Source of the DNA: Bacteriovoracaceae bacterium
GTDB lineage: Bacteria > Bdellovibrionota > Bacteriovoracia > Bacteriovoracales > Bacteriovoracaceae
Assembly: GCA_003245675.1 (NCBI GenBank)
Contig: QKCN01000115.1
Location: 1-36,872, forward strand
Direction of reading: 5' to 3'
DNA length: 36,872 nucleotides
The notes below the pieces were generated by a model. The model saw nothing but the letters and a program-made list of their open reading frames with translations. It did no database searches and had not been told where the DNA came from. Each line of letters begins with the position of its first letter. Position 1 is the stretch's first letter. A program made the translations under genes and the position numbers. Below are positions 22,953 through 30,285 of the stretch, piece after piece.

Positions 22953-24446
22953 ATGAGCAAATTAGGTCTTGAAGACAAAGTTGTCGACCAAAAAACATTA
23001 GACAAAAGTGTGGAGCGTTTTAAGGAAAGAAAAATTCGCTTACCCAAGTTTGAAGAATTAAAAGATCCCAAAAAAATTCCAGCAGAGATTCGTGAAGAAT
23101 TAAAAAATGTTGATCCTAATGAACCACATCCTTTGAATTTGTTCCGTATTAACTGGTTTAATAAAACTGGAAAGCGTGAGTTCCAAGAAGTTCCAGAGTA
23201 TCTTGTTCTTCCTAAAGAATTGACTGGTATTGATGCCAAAGTTGTTGTTATGTTGGGCGCACACTTTCCTATGGTGGCATGTCACAAAGTTCTTGCCGCC
23301 TATGGCTGCCTTGCTCCTCGTGTAATTACAGGTCAATTTGATCCCATTTCTGATCGCGCTATTTGGCCATCAACTGGTAACTATTGTCGTGGTGGAGTGG
23401 CCGTTTCTCGTATTATGGCATCTCATGGGGTTGCCATTCTTCCTGAGGAAATGAGCCAAGAGCGTTTTGATTGGTTGAATAACTGGTGTCTTGATCCTAA
23501 AGAAGACATCTATGCAACTCCAGGTTGCGAATCTAACGTTAAAGAAATCTACGACAAATGTAATGAGCTAGATAAAACTCCAGGAAATATTATCTTCAAT
23601 CAGTTTTGCGAATTTGGTAACACTTTGATTCACTATCTTTGCACTGGTTCAGCTTTTGAAAAAGTGGTTGATGATCTTAAAAAGAAAATGCCTCATTTGA
23701 AGGATCCTAAATTTTTCTCTTCTGCGACAGGGTCCGCCGGAACACTTTCCGCTGGTGATTACCTAAAAGAAAGATATGGCACAAAAATTGTTGCTGTAGA
23801 AGCTCTTGAATGTCCGACACTTCTTTATAATGGCTTTGGTGGACATAATATTCAAGGCATCGGAGATAAGCACGTTCCTTACGTACATAATGTCATGAAT
23901 ACTGATTTTGTTGCTGCTGTTTCTGATGCATCTACAGACTCTTTGATTACTCTTTTCAATACTCCAGAAGGGCGTGACTATTTGGTTGAAAAGAAAGGCT
24001 TGAGCCGTGAACTCGTTGAGTCTTTGTCTTGGCTTGGCATCTCTTCTATTTGTAATATTCTTGCAGGTGTTAAAGCTGCAAAATATGCAAATTTAGGAGA
24101 GGATGATGTTGTGCTTACTGTTGCAACAGATTCTGCTGCTATGTACAAAACAGAAGTGGAAAAGGCGATTGCAAAATACTTTGGTGGAAAATTTGATCAA
24201 TTTAAAGCCGCTGAAGTTTTTGGACAGCATTTAAAGGCCGTAACAGTCGATCACCTTGAGGAGTTAACTCAAACTGGTAAAGACCGCATTTTTAACTTAG
24301 GTTATTATACTTGGGTTGAGCAGCAAGGTGTTGAGCTTGCTGATTTTAATGCAAGAAAAGATCCTGAGTTTTGGACTAATTTGAGAAAATTTATTCCTGT
24401 ATGGGATAAAATGATCGATCAGTTCAATGAAATGACTGGAGTATAA
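22953..24446 (+). CDS. fold-type II PLP-dependent enzyme, function unassigned
   Basis: This 497-residue protein belongs to the cysteine synthase/threonine dehydratase superfamily. The PLP Schiff-base lysine should be K112 in VACHKVLAAYG; the substrate loop is STGNYCRGG (140-148) and the phosphate-cradle glycine loop SATGSAGTLSAG (257-268). It is longer than YgeX-type diaminopropionate ammonia-lyase (about 400 residues), mainly through an N-terminal extension of about 80 residues and a C-terminal helical part. The reaction is unknown; beta-elimination or beta-replacement on an amino acid is likely. AAGGAG precedes the 22953 start. Codon choice resembles enolase, suggesting high expression. It leads an operon with two further enzymes. 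Confidence 0.85.
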   Translation: MSKLGLEDKVVDQKTLDKSVERFKERKIRLPKFEELKDPKKIPAEIREELKNVDPNEPHPLNLFRINWFNKTGKREFQEVPEYLVLPKELTGIDAKVVVMLGAHFPMVACHKVLAAYGCLAPRVITGQFDPISDRAIWPSTGNYCRGGVAVSRIMASHGVAILPEEMSQERFDWLNNWCLDPKEDIYATPGCESNVKEIYDKCNELDKTPGNIIFNQFCEFGNTLIHYLCTGSAFEKVVDDLKKKMPHLKDPKFFSSATGSAGTLSAGDYLKERYGTKIVAVEALECPTLLYNGFGGHNIQGIGDKHVPYVHNVMNTDFVAAVSDASTDSLITLFNTPEGRDYLVEKKGLSRELVESLSWLGISSICNILAGVKAAKYANLGEDDVVLTVATDSAAMYKTEVEKAIAKYFGGKFDQFKAAEVFGQHLKAVTVDHLEELTQTGKDRIFNLGYYTWVEQQGVELADFNARKDPEFWTNLRKFIPVWDKMIDQFNEMTGV

Positions 24447-24451
24447 AAGTA

Positions 24452-25858
24452 ATGAAGCTGACATGTCTTGCTTGTCATAAAGAGCTCCCCGTTGAAGGGG
24501 AGCTCTATTTTTCTTGTCCTGAAAAAAAAGAAGGAGATGATTTTCATCATCTTCTAAAGAAAGAGTTCTTAGATCTTCCTGATTACAATTTATCTAATTT
24601 TCGCGCAGTTCAGGCTGGAAGTTCTAATCCTTACCTATGGTTTGCTCCTTTCTTTTATAGCAATCGCTTGGCCCAAAAATTAAGAGTTCCTTTTTTTGAA
24701 ATCGTAGATGAAATCAATGCTGGAATCAAAAAAGTCTGGGGGAAAGGATTTGAGGCGACTCCTCTAAAATCTTTTAACTTTCGCGATTTGGGAGAAATTT
24801 TCGTTAAGAACGAAACAGGTAATGTTAGCGGTTCTCATAAAGCAAGACACATGATGGGAACCTTGATTTATTTGGAGATTTTGCGTCGGGGAGGTGTTCT
24901 TACTGAAAAACCACCGCTTGCAATTTATAGTTGTGGCAATGCTGCCCTTGGTGCTGCTGTTATTGCGCGGGCCATGGATTACACTTTAGATGTTTTTGTT
25001 CCGCCGACAATTAACTCCAATGTTTTAGGAAAGCTCGAGCAATTTGGGGCCCGTGTTCAGATCTGTCCTCGTCGAGAGGGAGAACTCGGGGATCCTTGCT
25101 ATAATCGTTTTCAAGAGTTCTTGGCCAAAGGGAGTATTCCTTTTTCTTGTTCGGGAACTGATAACTGGTCCAATATTGAAGGTGGACAGAGTTTGGGACT
25201 TGAAACTTTTTTTGCGGGTCTAGAGGAAGGCATCTTTTTTGATAATGTTTTTATTCAAGTTGGAGGAGGAGCACTTGCTAGCTCTTTTATCCAAACTGCT
25301 TTTGAGCTATTAGATATGCAGGTTATTCCTTCTTTGCCTAGATTCTTTTTGGTGCAAACTCAAGGTTGCTTTCCTTTGGCGCGTGCCTACTTTCGCTTTC
25401 TCAATGCGGTAAAAACGAAAATAAGAAAAGAGAAGGCTTGGCAATGGGAAAAGGAAGAAGAGCTTAGTGATTTTTATAAAACTCATCACCAGGAACTCGA
25501 AGAGATTATTCACTTTGTACGCGATAATTGGCAAAAAGAAGGGATTGATAAGTTATTGACTTCCTTTTTGCAAAAAAGTTCACAGTTGATGAATGCTTGG
25601 GAATCAGAACCTCACTCAATTGCTCATGGAATCCTCGATGACATCACCTATGATTATCCCACTTTATTAGAGGGACTTTGTAAAAGTGGTGGAATGCCTC
25701 TTATTGTTTCCGAAAAAGAGTTAGAGCAGGCCAATGAATTAGCGAAGCAGGTGACCAAAATACCAGTTGATCCAACGGGAAGCTCTGGGCTTGCAGGTAT
25801 TTTAGATATGAGACCGCATGGTAGCACTTTGACAATTTTTACTGGAATAGAGCGCTGA
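24452..25858 (+). CDS. threonine synthase-like PLP enzyme
   Basis: The 468-residue product is a second fold-type II PLP enzyme, distinct from its neighbour. It begins with a rubredoxin-like knuckle (C5, C8, C22: TCLACHKEL and FSCPEK), as in threonine and cysteate synthases. The Schiff-base lysine is K130 in VSGSHKARHM, the substrate loop is SCGNAALG (160-167) and the PLP-phosphate loop VGGGALASSF (about 270-279). The C-terminal PVDPTGSSGLAG corresponds to the end of the PLP domain. The substrate is unclear; threonine synthase itself is possible but the genomic context suggests a catabolic role. The gene is five bases after its partner. A terminator-like hairpin lies inside codons 10-19. Confidence 0.85.
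   Translation: MKLTCLACHKELPVEGELYFSCPEKKEGDDFHHLLKKEFLDLPDYNLSNFRAVQAGSSNPYLWFAPFFYSNRLAQKLRVPFFEIVDEINAGIKKVWGKGFEATPLKSFNFRDLGEIFVKNETGNVSGSHKARHMMGTLIYLEILRRGGVLTEKPPLAIYSCGNAALGAAVIARAMDYTLDVFVPPTINSNVLGKLEQFGARVQICPRREGELGDPCYNRFQEFLAKGSIPFSCSGTDNWSNIEGGQSLGLETFFAGLEEGIFFDNVFIQVGGGALASSFIQTAFELLDMQVIPSLPRFFLVQTQGCFPLARAYFRFLNAVKTKIRKEKAWQWEKEEELSDFYKTHHQELEEIIHFVRDNWQKEGIDKLLTSFLQKSSQLMNAWESEPHSIAHGILDDITYDYPTLLEGLCKSGGMPLIVSEKELEQANELAKQVTKIPVDPTGSSGLAGILDMRPHGSTLTIFTGIER
24481..24512 (+). terminator. terminator-like hairpin inside the start of the second PLP-enzyme gene
   Basis: AGAGCTCCCC (24481-24490) and GGGGAGCTCT (24497-24506) form a perfect 10-bp stem with loop GTTGAA, followed by ATTTTT. 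It is 35 bases after the first gene's stop and within codons 10-19 of the second, so it may reduce transcription of the distal genes. Confidence 0.7.
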
Positions 25859-25860
25859 TT

Positions 25861-26211
25861 ATGGATATTACGAAAATTCAGCAAAAATTATCTGAATTTG
25901 CCCAAGAGCGAGATTGGGAACAATTTCATTCTCCGAAGAACTTGGCCATGGCCTTGGCCGGAGAAAGTGGAGAACTTTTGGAGATTTTCCAGTGGCTCAC
26001 AGAAGAACAAAGTAAAGCAATAAAAGAAAATGCAGGCGAGTTAAAAAAAGTAGAGGAAGAGTTAGCTGATATTTTCCTCTACCTACTTCGTTTAGCCACT
26101 CAGCTCGATATTGATATGGAGAAAGCCGCTTGGGATAAAATTACTCTCAATGCGCAAAAATACCCGATTGAAAAGGCGAAGGGAATAGCTGACAAATATA
26201 CTTCCTTTTAG
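25861..26211 (+). CDS. MazG-like nucleotide pyrophosphohydrolase
   Basis: The 116-residue, all-helical protein is of the MazG/RS21-C6 (dCTPase-like) type, which hydrolyses non-canonical or excess (d)NTPs to monophosphates. Motifs: SPKNLAMALAGESGELLEIFQW (metal-binding E-x2-E within GESGELLE) and EEELADIFLYLLRLA (E-x3-D). It is a single-domain form, so it probably acts as a dimer or tetramer. The ATG lies two bases after the stop of the threonine synthase-like gene, so it is the third gene of that operon. With dut at the window start it adds a second pool-sanitising enzyme. Confidence 0.9.
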   Translation: MDITKIQQKLSEFAQERDWEQFHSPKNLAMALAGESGELLEIFQWLTEEQSKAIKENAGELKKVEEELADIFLYLLRLATQLDIDMEKAAWDKITLNAQKYPIEKAKGIADKYTSF

Positions 26212-26264
26212 GTTTATTTTTCCATCTTCGATATTTTCCCATTGTTTCATAAAATACTTTGCAT

Positions 26265-27593
26265 ATGTTTGGGAAAAAAATACTAAGAGATTTATTGGCC
26301 AGTGATGTTTCTGAACTGGTGATGGAAGGAACTATTGACGAAGTTGTCAAAAGGGCGACTTTTTTGAGTTATATGTTCTCTGTTGTCTTCTTTCTCTATG
26401 GTTTTGTCAGCTTAGATTTTAATATTAATGTTCCAGAGCGTTTAAATCCCTTTCATACTATTTTGGGGCATTTCCTTTATAATTCAATTCCTTGTCTTTT
26501 ACTCGTAGTTTTATTGCGCTTTTCCCAAATGGATAAGACGAGATTGATGACTTTATGGTTGTTTTTATTTTCGCTGATCTATTTAGCAGCTTGTTGGATC
26601 AGTGCTTGGCCAATTTCTTTATTTGTGCGCACTGAATTTTTTGCGTTGATTGATGCAGCTAATGCCGCATCTTATGGTGTTGTCCTTTTTGTTTTATTGC
26701 TACCACCTCGTCTTCTTTGGCGCTTCTTTGTTTTTGTGATTATGTTCTTGTTTATTCCAGCTTACTGGATTGTACATGAAGCGGGGATTGATTTGTATAG
26801 CCGTTCTTTTTTTATCAATACTGTTTCAATTGTTGGCCTGCAGTTTGTAATTGCCTGGGGGGGGGCTGTTTTTGTCTTGCGCTTGAGGCAAAGGCTTTAT
26901 AAGAATCATGTTTTGACGACTCAGCTTTTGCGGACAGTCGTACACGATTTAAGTAATCATCTTTTTGTCATTCGATCATCTTTGGGAAAAGTGGATATCA
27001 TTAGGACGGAATCGAGTGGACGTGCTTTTAATCGCTTGAATTATGGTGTTGAGCAGATCGTTTCAACCATTGGAAAAATTCGCGAGATCGAAGGAATTAC
27101 TCATGGTGATCTTGATTTAAAGTTTGAAGAGCATTCTCTGCGCAATTGCCTTGCTGATCTATGCTTAGGCTTTTCAGAGAAGTTAGAAGAAAAGAAGATC
27201 AAGCTAACGGTTCGCGATGAACTAAATGATTCAGATTCAGCGTATATTGATAAAGAAATTTTTATAAATTCAATTTTGGGAAATTTTTTTTCCAATGCAA
27301 TCAAGTTCACCCCCGAAAATGGTTCTATCTCTTTGTTGGCCTATCGCAAAGAAAATCAGATCATTATTGCTATTACTGATTCCGGAGCGGGTATTTCTGC
27401 TGACATGCTTGCGCGTATTCAGGCAGGGGATCGCGTCGATTCTCGTCTTGGTACAAAGGGCGAGCAGGGAATGGGGTATGGAATGCAACTTGCTTTGTTC
27501 TATCTAGAACAAATGAATGGCCATTTTTCAGTTTATTCCAATAAAAAAATTCTAGGAACAACCATTAGAGTTTACCTTCCTGTAAAAAATTGA
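26265..27593 (+). CDS. membrane sensor histidine kinase (orphan)
   Basis: The 442-residue kinase has about six transmembrane segments between residues 30 and 210 and no obvious extracellular sensor domain, so it may sense through the membrane itself. The dimerisation/phosphorylation helix has H227 in VVHDLSNHLFVI. The ATPase domain shows the N box (LGNFFSNAIKFTP), G1 (ITDSGAGIS) and G2 (GEQGMGYGMQL), so it should be active. No response regulator is adjacent; the Hpt-REC-REC protein at 21064-22236 is the nearest candidate. There is no Shine-Dalgarno. A TAAAAT at 26250-26255 would give a leader of only about three bases. Confidence 0.9.
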   Translation: MFGKKILRDLLASDVSELVMEGTIDEVVKRATFLSYMFSVVFFLYGFVSLDFNINVPERLNPFHTILGHFLYNSIPCLLLVVLLRFSQMDKTRLMTLWLFLFSLIYLAACWISAWPISLFVRTEFFALIDAANAASYGVVLFVLLLPPRLLWRFFVFVIMFLFIPAYWIVHEAGIDLYSRSFFINTVSIVGLQFVIAWGGAVFVLRLRQRLYKNHVLTTQLLRTVVHDLSNHLFVIRSSLGKVDIIRTESSGRAFNRLNYGVEQIVSTIGKIREIEGITHGDLDLKFEEHSLRNCLADLCLGFSEKLEEKKIKLTVRDELNDSDSAYIDKEIFINSILGNFFSNAIKFTPENGSISLLAYRKENQIIIAITDSGAGISADMLARIQAGDRVDSRLGTKGEQGMGYGMQLALFYLEQMNGHFSVYSNKKILGTTIRVYLPVKN

Positions 27594-27602
27594 CGATTTT
27601 GC

Positions 27603-27630
27603 TCAAGTTTTTTTTTGTTTTACCGAATAG
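27603..27630 (+). promoter_or_regulatory. sigma-28-like promoter of the Kazal lipoprotein gene
   Basis: TCAAG (27603-27607), a 15-base spacer and CCGAATAG (27623-27630), one insertion-type change from CCGATAAG. The start codon follows 20 bases later behind GGGGG. Confidence 0.55.
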
Positions 27631-27650
27631 ACTCGAAATGGGGGTCTATT

Positions 27651-28157
27651 ATGAAAAATTTGTTCATCATTTTAAGTTTATCCGTTTTACTTTTGGCATG
27701 CGGTAAAGACAATTCTCAAACTGAGATTGTCTATGTAACTGATAATTCAAGTGCTGCAACGACCTATCCTTATCACTATTGTGGGACGATTAATATTGCT
27801 TGGGGAGGAGTTAACCCTTATGTTTTAACGACGGATGATGGTACAAATTATTCTTTGTTGCAGGGGAATGAATCAGCCTACAATCAGCTTGATGACTATT
27901 ATGAGATAGGACAGGCTTGTGTTTATAGTTCAACGGCCGCCCTAAACGGGCAATTCTATGTTTATTATGTTGGGACTTATCAAAGTTCAACAACTACAAC
28001 AACGACGACCTCAAGTAATTGCAATTGCCCAACCGCTTATTATACTGATGCTGTTTGTGGGACGGATAATATCACTTATGCCTCTGTTTGTTATGCTCAG
28101 TGTGCAGGAGTTGGCATTCGTTCGTATAGTGCTTGTGCTTGGATGTTAGGTATTTAG
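27651..28157 (+). CDS. lipoprotein with Kazal-type protease inhibitor domain
   Basis: The 168-residue lipoprotein has its lipobox at LLLAC (C17). Residues 25-110 form a Tyr-rich domain with one likely disulfide (HYCGTI and QACVYS). A Thr/Ser linker (SSTTTTTTTSS) leads to a compact Kazal domain at 124-162, with six cysteines (124, 126, 136, 147, 151, 162) and the signature VCGTDNITYASVCYAQCAG. Kazal domains are tight-binding serine-protease inhibitors; the reactive P1 residue would be the second after C126, i.e. T128. It probably guards the cell surface against its own or prey proteases. GGGGG precedes the ATG. Transcription is probably from a sigma-28-like promoter. Confidence 0.88.
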   Translation: MKNLFIILSLSVLLLACGKDNSQTEIVYVTDNSSAATTYPYHYCGTINIAWGGVNPYVLTTDDGTNYSLLQGNESAYNQLDDYYEIGQACVYSSTAALNGQFYVYYVGTYQSSTTTTTTTSSNCNCPTAYYTDAVCGTDNITYASVCYAQCAGVGIRSYSACAWMLGI

Positions 28158-28206
28158 CCTTACTCTTTTGCAAGAGAGTTCAACATTTCAGTTGAATTCT
28201 CATAGC

Positions 28207-28235
28207 TTAAGTTTTTTCCCCAAAAATCCGATAAG
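28207..28235 (+). promoter_or_regulatory. sigma-28/FliA-like promoter of the cupredoxin-cpaF operon
   Basis: TTAAG (28207-28211), a 16-base spacer and CCGATAAG (28228-28235), 18 bases before the ATG at 28254. Confidence 0.65.
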
Positions 28236-28253
28236 CAGCTAAAGGAGTCTTGT

Positions 28254-28718
28254 ATGATCGCAGGACATGTTCGCATTAAATTAATCCTTTTGCTGTCTAT
28301 CTTTGTAACAGCTTTTTGGGTTTGGGCCGGCGAGGCTATTCAGCCAACTCGGCACGTATCCATTATTGCAAGTCAGGAGGGGTTTTATCCCGAAAGGCTT
28401 TCTGTATTTAAGGGAGAGAAGATTCGCTTTTTTGTAACTTCTTCTTCTAAGGAGCCTTCTTGTTTTTTAATGAGAGATTTAGGAGTCTTTCTTTCTGCTA
28501 GTATGGGAACAATTACCGAAGCGGAAGTGGTATTTGATAAGGTTGGGAGACATGAGTTTTTTTGTCCCAAAGGAAATATTAAAGGGTTCTTGACGGTCTT
28601 AGAACACCCCGTTGCTGCAAAAGAAAAAGCGCAAAGAGAAATTGCATCTGCCAAAGAAAAAAAGAAAGAAAAGAAAAAAGATAAAATCGTGGAGTATTGG
28701 ACCCCGCGGGAGAATTAG
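28254..28718 (+). CDS. exported cupredoxin-like protein
   Basis: The 154-residue protein has a signal peptide or anchor (IKLILLLSIFVTAFWVWA). Its central domain, about residues 34-118, follows the cupredoxin-like/EfeO N-domain pattern: VSIIASQEGFYPERLSVFKG, then EKIRFFVTSSSKEPSCFLM, then GRHEFFCPKGNIKGFLTVLE. Two cysteines replace parts of the usual His-Cys-His/Met copper site, so it may bind metal differently, hold a disulfide or bind none. The last 35 residues are a Lys/Glu-rich tail (EKKKEKKKDK). AAAGGAG precedes the ATG. Its stop lies two bases before cpaF, so a role with that ATPase is likely. Confidence 0.78.
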   Translation: MIAGHVRIKLILLLSIFVTAFWVWAGEAIQPTRHVSIIASQEGFYPERLSVFKGEKIRFFVTSSSKEPSCFLMRDLGVFLSASMGTITEAEVVFDKVGRHEFFCPKGNIKGFLTVLEHPVAAKEKAQREIASAKEKKKEKKKDKIVEYWTPREN

Positions 28719-28720
28719 AT

Positions 28721-29857
28721 ATGTCATCAGTATTTGAAGCCGCCATTGACAGTTTCCTGTCCCCAATCAAAACTCTACTAGACGATGAAAAAGTCAGTGA
28801 GATTATGATCAATGGTCCTCAGGAAATCTTTGCAGAGAAAGGGGGACTTGTTTTTAGAACAGACTGTGCTTTCTCTGATGAGGAATCTTTGGTGTCGGCC
28901 ATGCGTGCAATTGCACAATCTGTTGGCCGTGTTATTGATAATGATAATCCGCGTTTGGATGCACGTTTACCCAATGGCTCTCGTATTCACGTGGTATTAC
29001 CTCCGATGGCAAAGAATGGAACGACCGTTGCCATTCGTAAATTTTCCAAAGATGATTTGACTCTAAAAGATCTTATTAATTTTGGTTCGCTTTCTCCTGA
29101 TGGTGCACGCTTTTTAGATATTTGTGTGTACTTGGGAAAAAATATTCTTGTTTCCGGTGGTACTGGTTCTGGTAAAACGACTATGCTCAACGTATTGGGA
29201 GGACGAATTCCTAAAACGCAACGTCTACTCATTATCGAAGATGCAGCAGAGCTTCAAATTGCGGCAGAACACGTGGTAAATTTTGAAACGCGTAAAGCTG
29301 ACCCTGCGCGCGGAGTAACTGAGGTGACTATTCGCGATCTTGTTATTTCTGCCATGCGCTTACGTCCCGACCGTATTATTGTGGGGGAGGTGCGTGGAGA
29401 GGAAGCTTTGGATTTAGTTCAAGTTATGAATACTGGTCACGATGGCAGTATGGGAACTGTGCACGCGAACAATCCAGTTGACGCTTGTACTCGTTTGGAG
29501 ACTTTGTGTTTGATGGGCGAGACAAAAATTCCACCTGATGCCATGAGAAAGATGGTGGGATCAGCTATGCAAATTATCGTACAGTGTTCGCGCTATCACG
29601 ATGGAGGGCGTCGCACTAGTCACATTTCAGAAATTCTTGGGACCGACTCTAACGGAAACTATATTTCTCGTGATATTTATCGCTGGGTTCAAACAGGAAA
29701 AGATCCAGAGACTGGCCGCTATCAAGGGGAGATGGTTCCTTGTGGTTATGTGCCTAGCTTCTTTGAGGACATTATTGTCAACAAGCTTCCTTTTCCAAAA
29801 TCGAAGTTTGTGCCACCAGAGTGGGCCAAGCCACTTCTAATTAAAAAAGTCGCTTAA
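28721..29857 (+). CDS. cpaF: CpaF/TadA-family secretion ATPase
   Basis: This 378-residue hexameric ATPase of the type II/IV secretion superfamily powers Tad/Flp pilus assembly in other bacteria. Walker A is GGTGSGKT (146-153, K152) and Walker B LLIIEDAAELQ. The Asp and His boxes show RLRPDRIIVGEVRGEEALD and GHDGSMGTVHANN. The N-terminal regulatory part (SEIMINGPQEIFAEKGG) is also typical. None of the usual Tad partners (CpaB, CpaC, CpaE, TadB/C, Flp pilin) is in the window. The C-terminus has an extra segment of about 60 residues (PETGRYQGEMVPCGYVP and onward). The start at 28721 follows GGGAGA and is two bases after the previous stop. Confidence 0.93.
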   Translation: MSSVFEAAIDSFLSPIKTLLDDEKVSEIMINGPQEIFAEKGGLVFRTDCAFSDEESLVSAMRAIAQSVGRVIDNDNPRLDARLPNGSRIHVVLPPMAKNGTTVAIRKFSKDDLTLKDLINFGSLSPDGARFLDICVYLGKNILVSGGTGSGKTTMLNVLGGRIPKTQRLLIIEDAAELQIAAEHVVNFETRKADPARGVTEVTIRDLVISAMRLRPDRIIVGEVRGEEALDLVQVMNTGHDGSMGTVHANNPVDACTRLETLCLMGETKIPPDAMRKMVGSAMQIIVQCSRYHDGGRRTSHISEILGTDSNGNYISRDIYRWVQTGKDPETGRYQGEMVPCGYVPSFFEDIIVNKLPFPKSKFVPPEWAKPLLIKKVA

Positions 29858-30285
29858 ACGCCTTTGCCGCCAGTTAACTTAAAGACCTGTGCATAGAGCT
29901 TCATTTGTTTAATGAGAGCAGAGAGTCCATTAGATCGATTCATGGATAGGTGCTGACGAATTCCGATTTGGTCTAGAAAAGTTCCATCACATTTTAAGAC
30001 TTCGTCGCAAGCAAGATCGCTGAACACTTTAATGAGAAGGGCCGCAATCCCTTTGACAATGAGAGCATCACTATCGGCCTCAAAGAAAATCTTCCCGTCT
30101 TTGAAACGTGCTCCTAGCCAAATTGTGGATTGACAGCCCTTAACTTTGAATTTCTCTTGACGAAATTCTTCATCTAAAGGGGGCAGTGCCTTGCCCCATT
30201 CGATGATCTTTTTATATTTTTCTTCCCAAGTTTCAATATTTGCAAAGGACTTAATTATTTCTGCTTCTCTACTACTGATGTCCAT
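29854..30285 (-). CDS. sufE: SufE-family sulfur acceptor for cysteine desulfurase
   Basis: The 143-residue protein stimulates the cysteine desulfurase SufS by taking the persulfide on its own cysteine, for Fe-S cluster assembly. The acceptor is C51 in KVKGCQSTIWL, at the same number as in E. coli SufE. Other family landmarks are FEADSDALIVKGIAALLI and the C-terminal SNGLSALIKQMK. I start at 30285, with GGAGG 12 bases upstream; an in-frame ATG at 30321 would extend it further into the preceding gene. It overlaps that gene by 14 bases and shares TTAA with the stop of convergent cpaF. No sufS or sufBCD is nearby. Confidence 0.92.
   Translation of the reverse strand: MDISSREAEIIKSFANIETWEEKYKKIIEWGKALPPLDEEFRQEKFKVKGCQSTIWLGARFKDGKIFFEADSDALIVKGIAALLIKVFSDLACDEVLKCDGTFLDQIGIRQHLSMNRSNGLSALIKQMKLYAQVFKLTGGKGV

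Noticed and set aside
28174-28201. Hairpin after the Kazal lipoprotein gene (11 positions with one G-U)
   Set aside because: It lacks a T run on the plus strand and overlaps the start of the next promoter region, so I do not call it a terminator.
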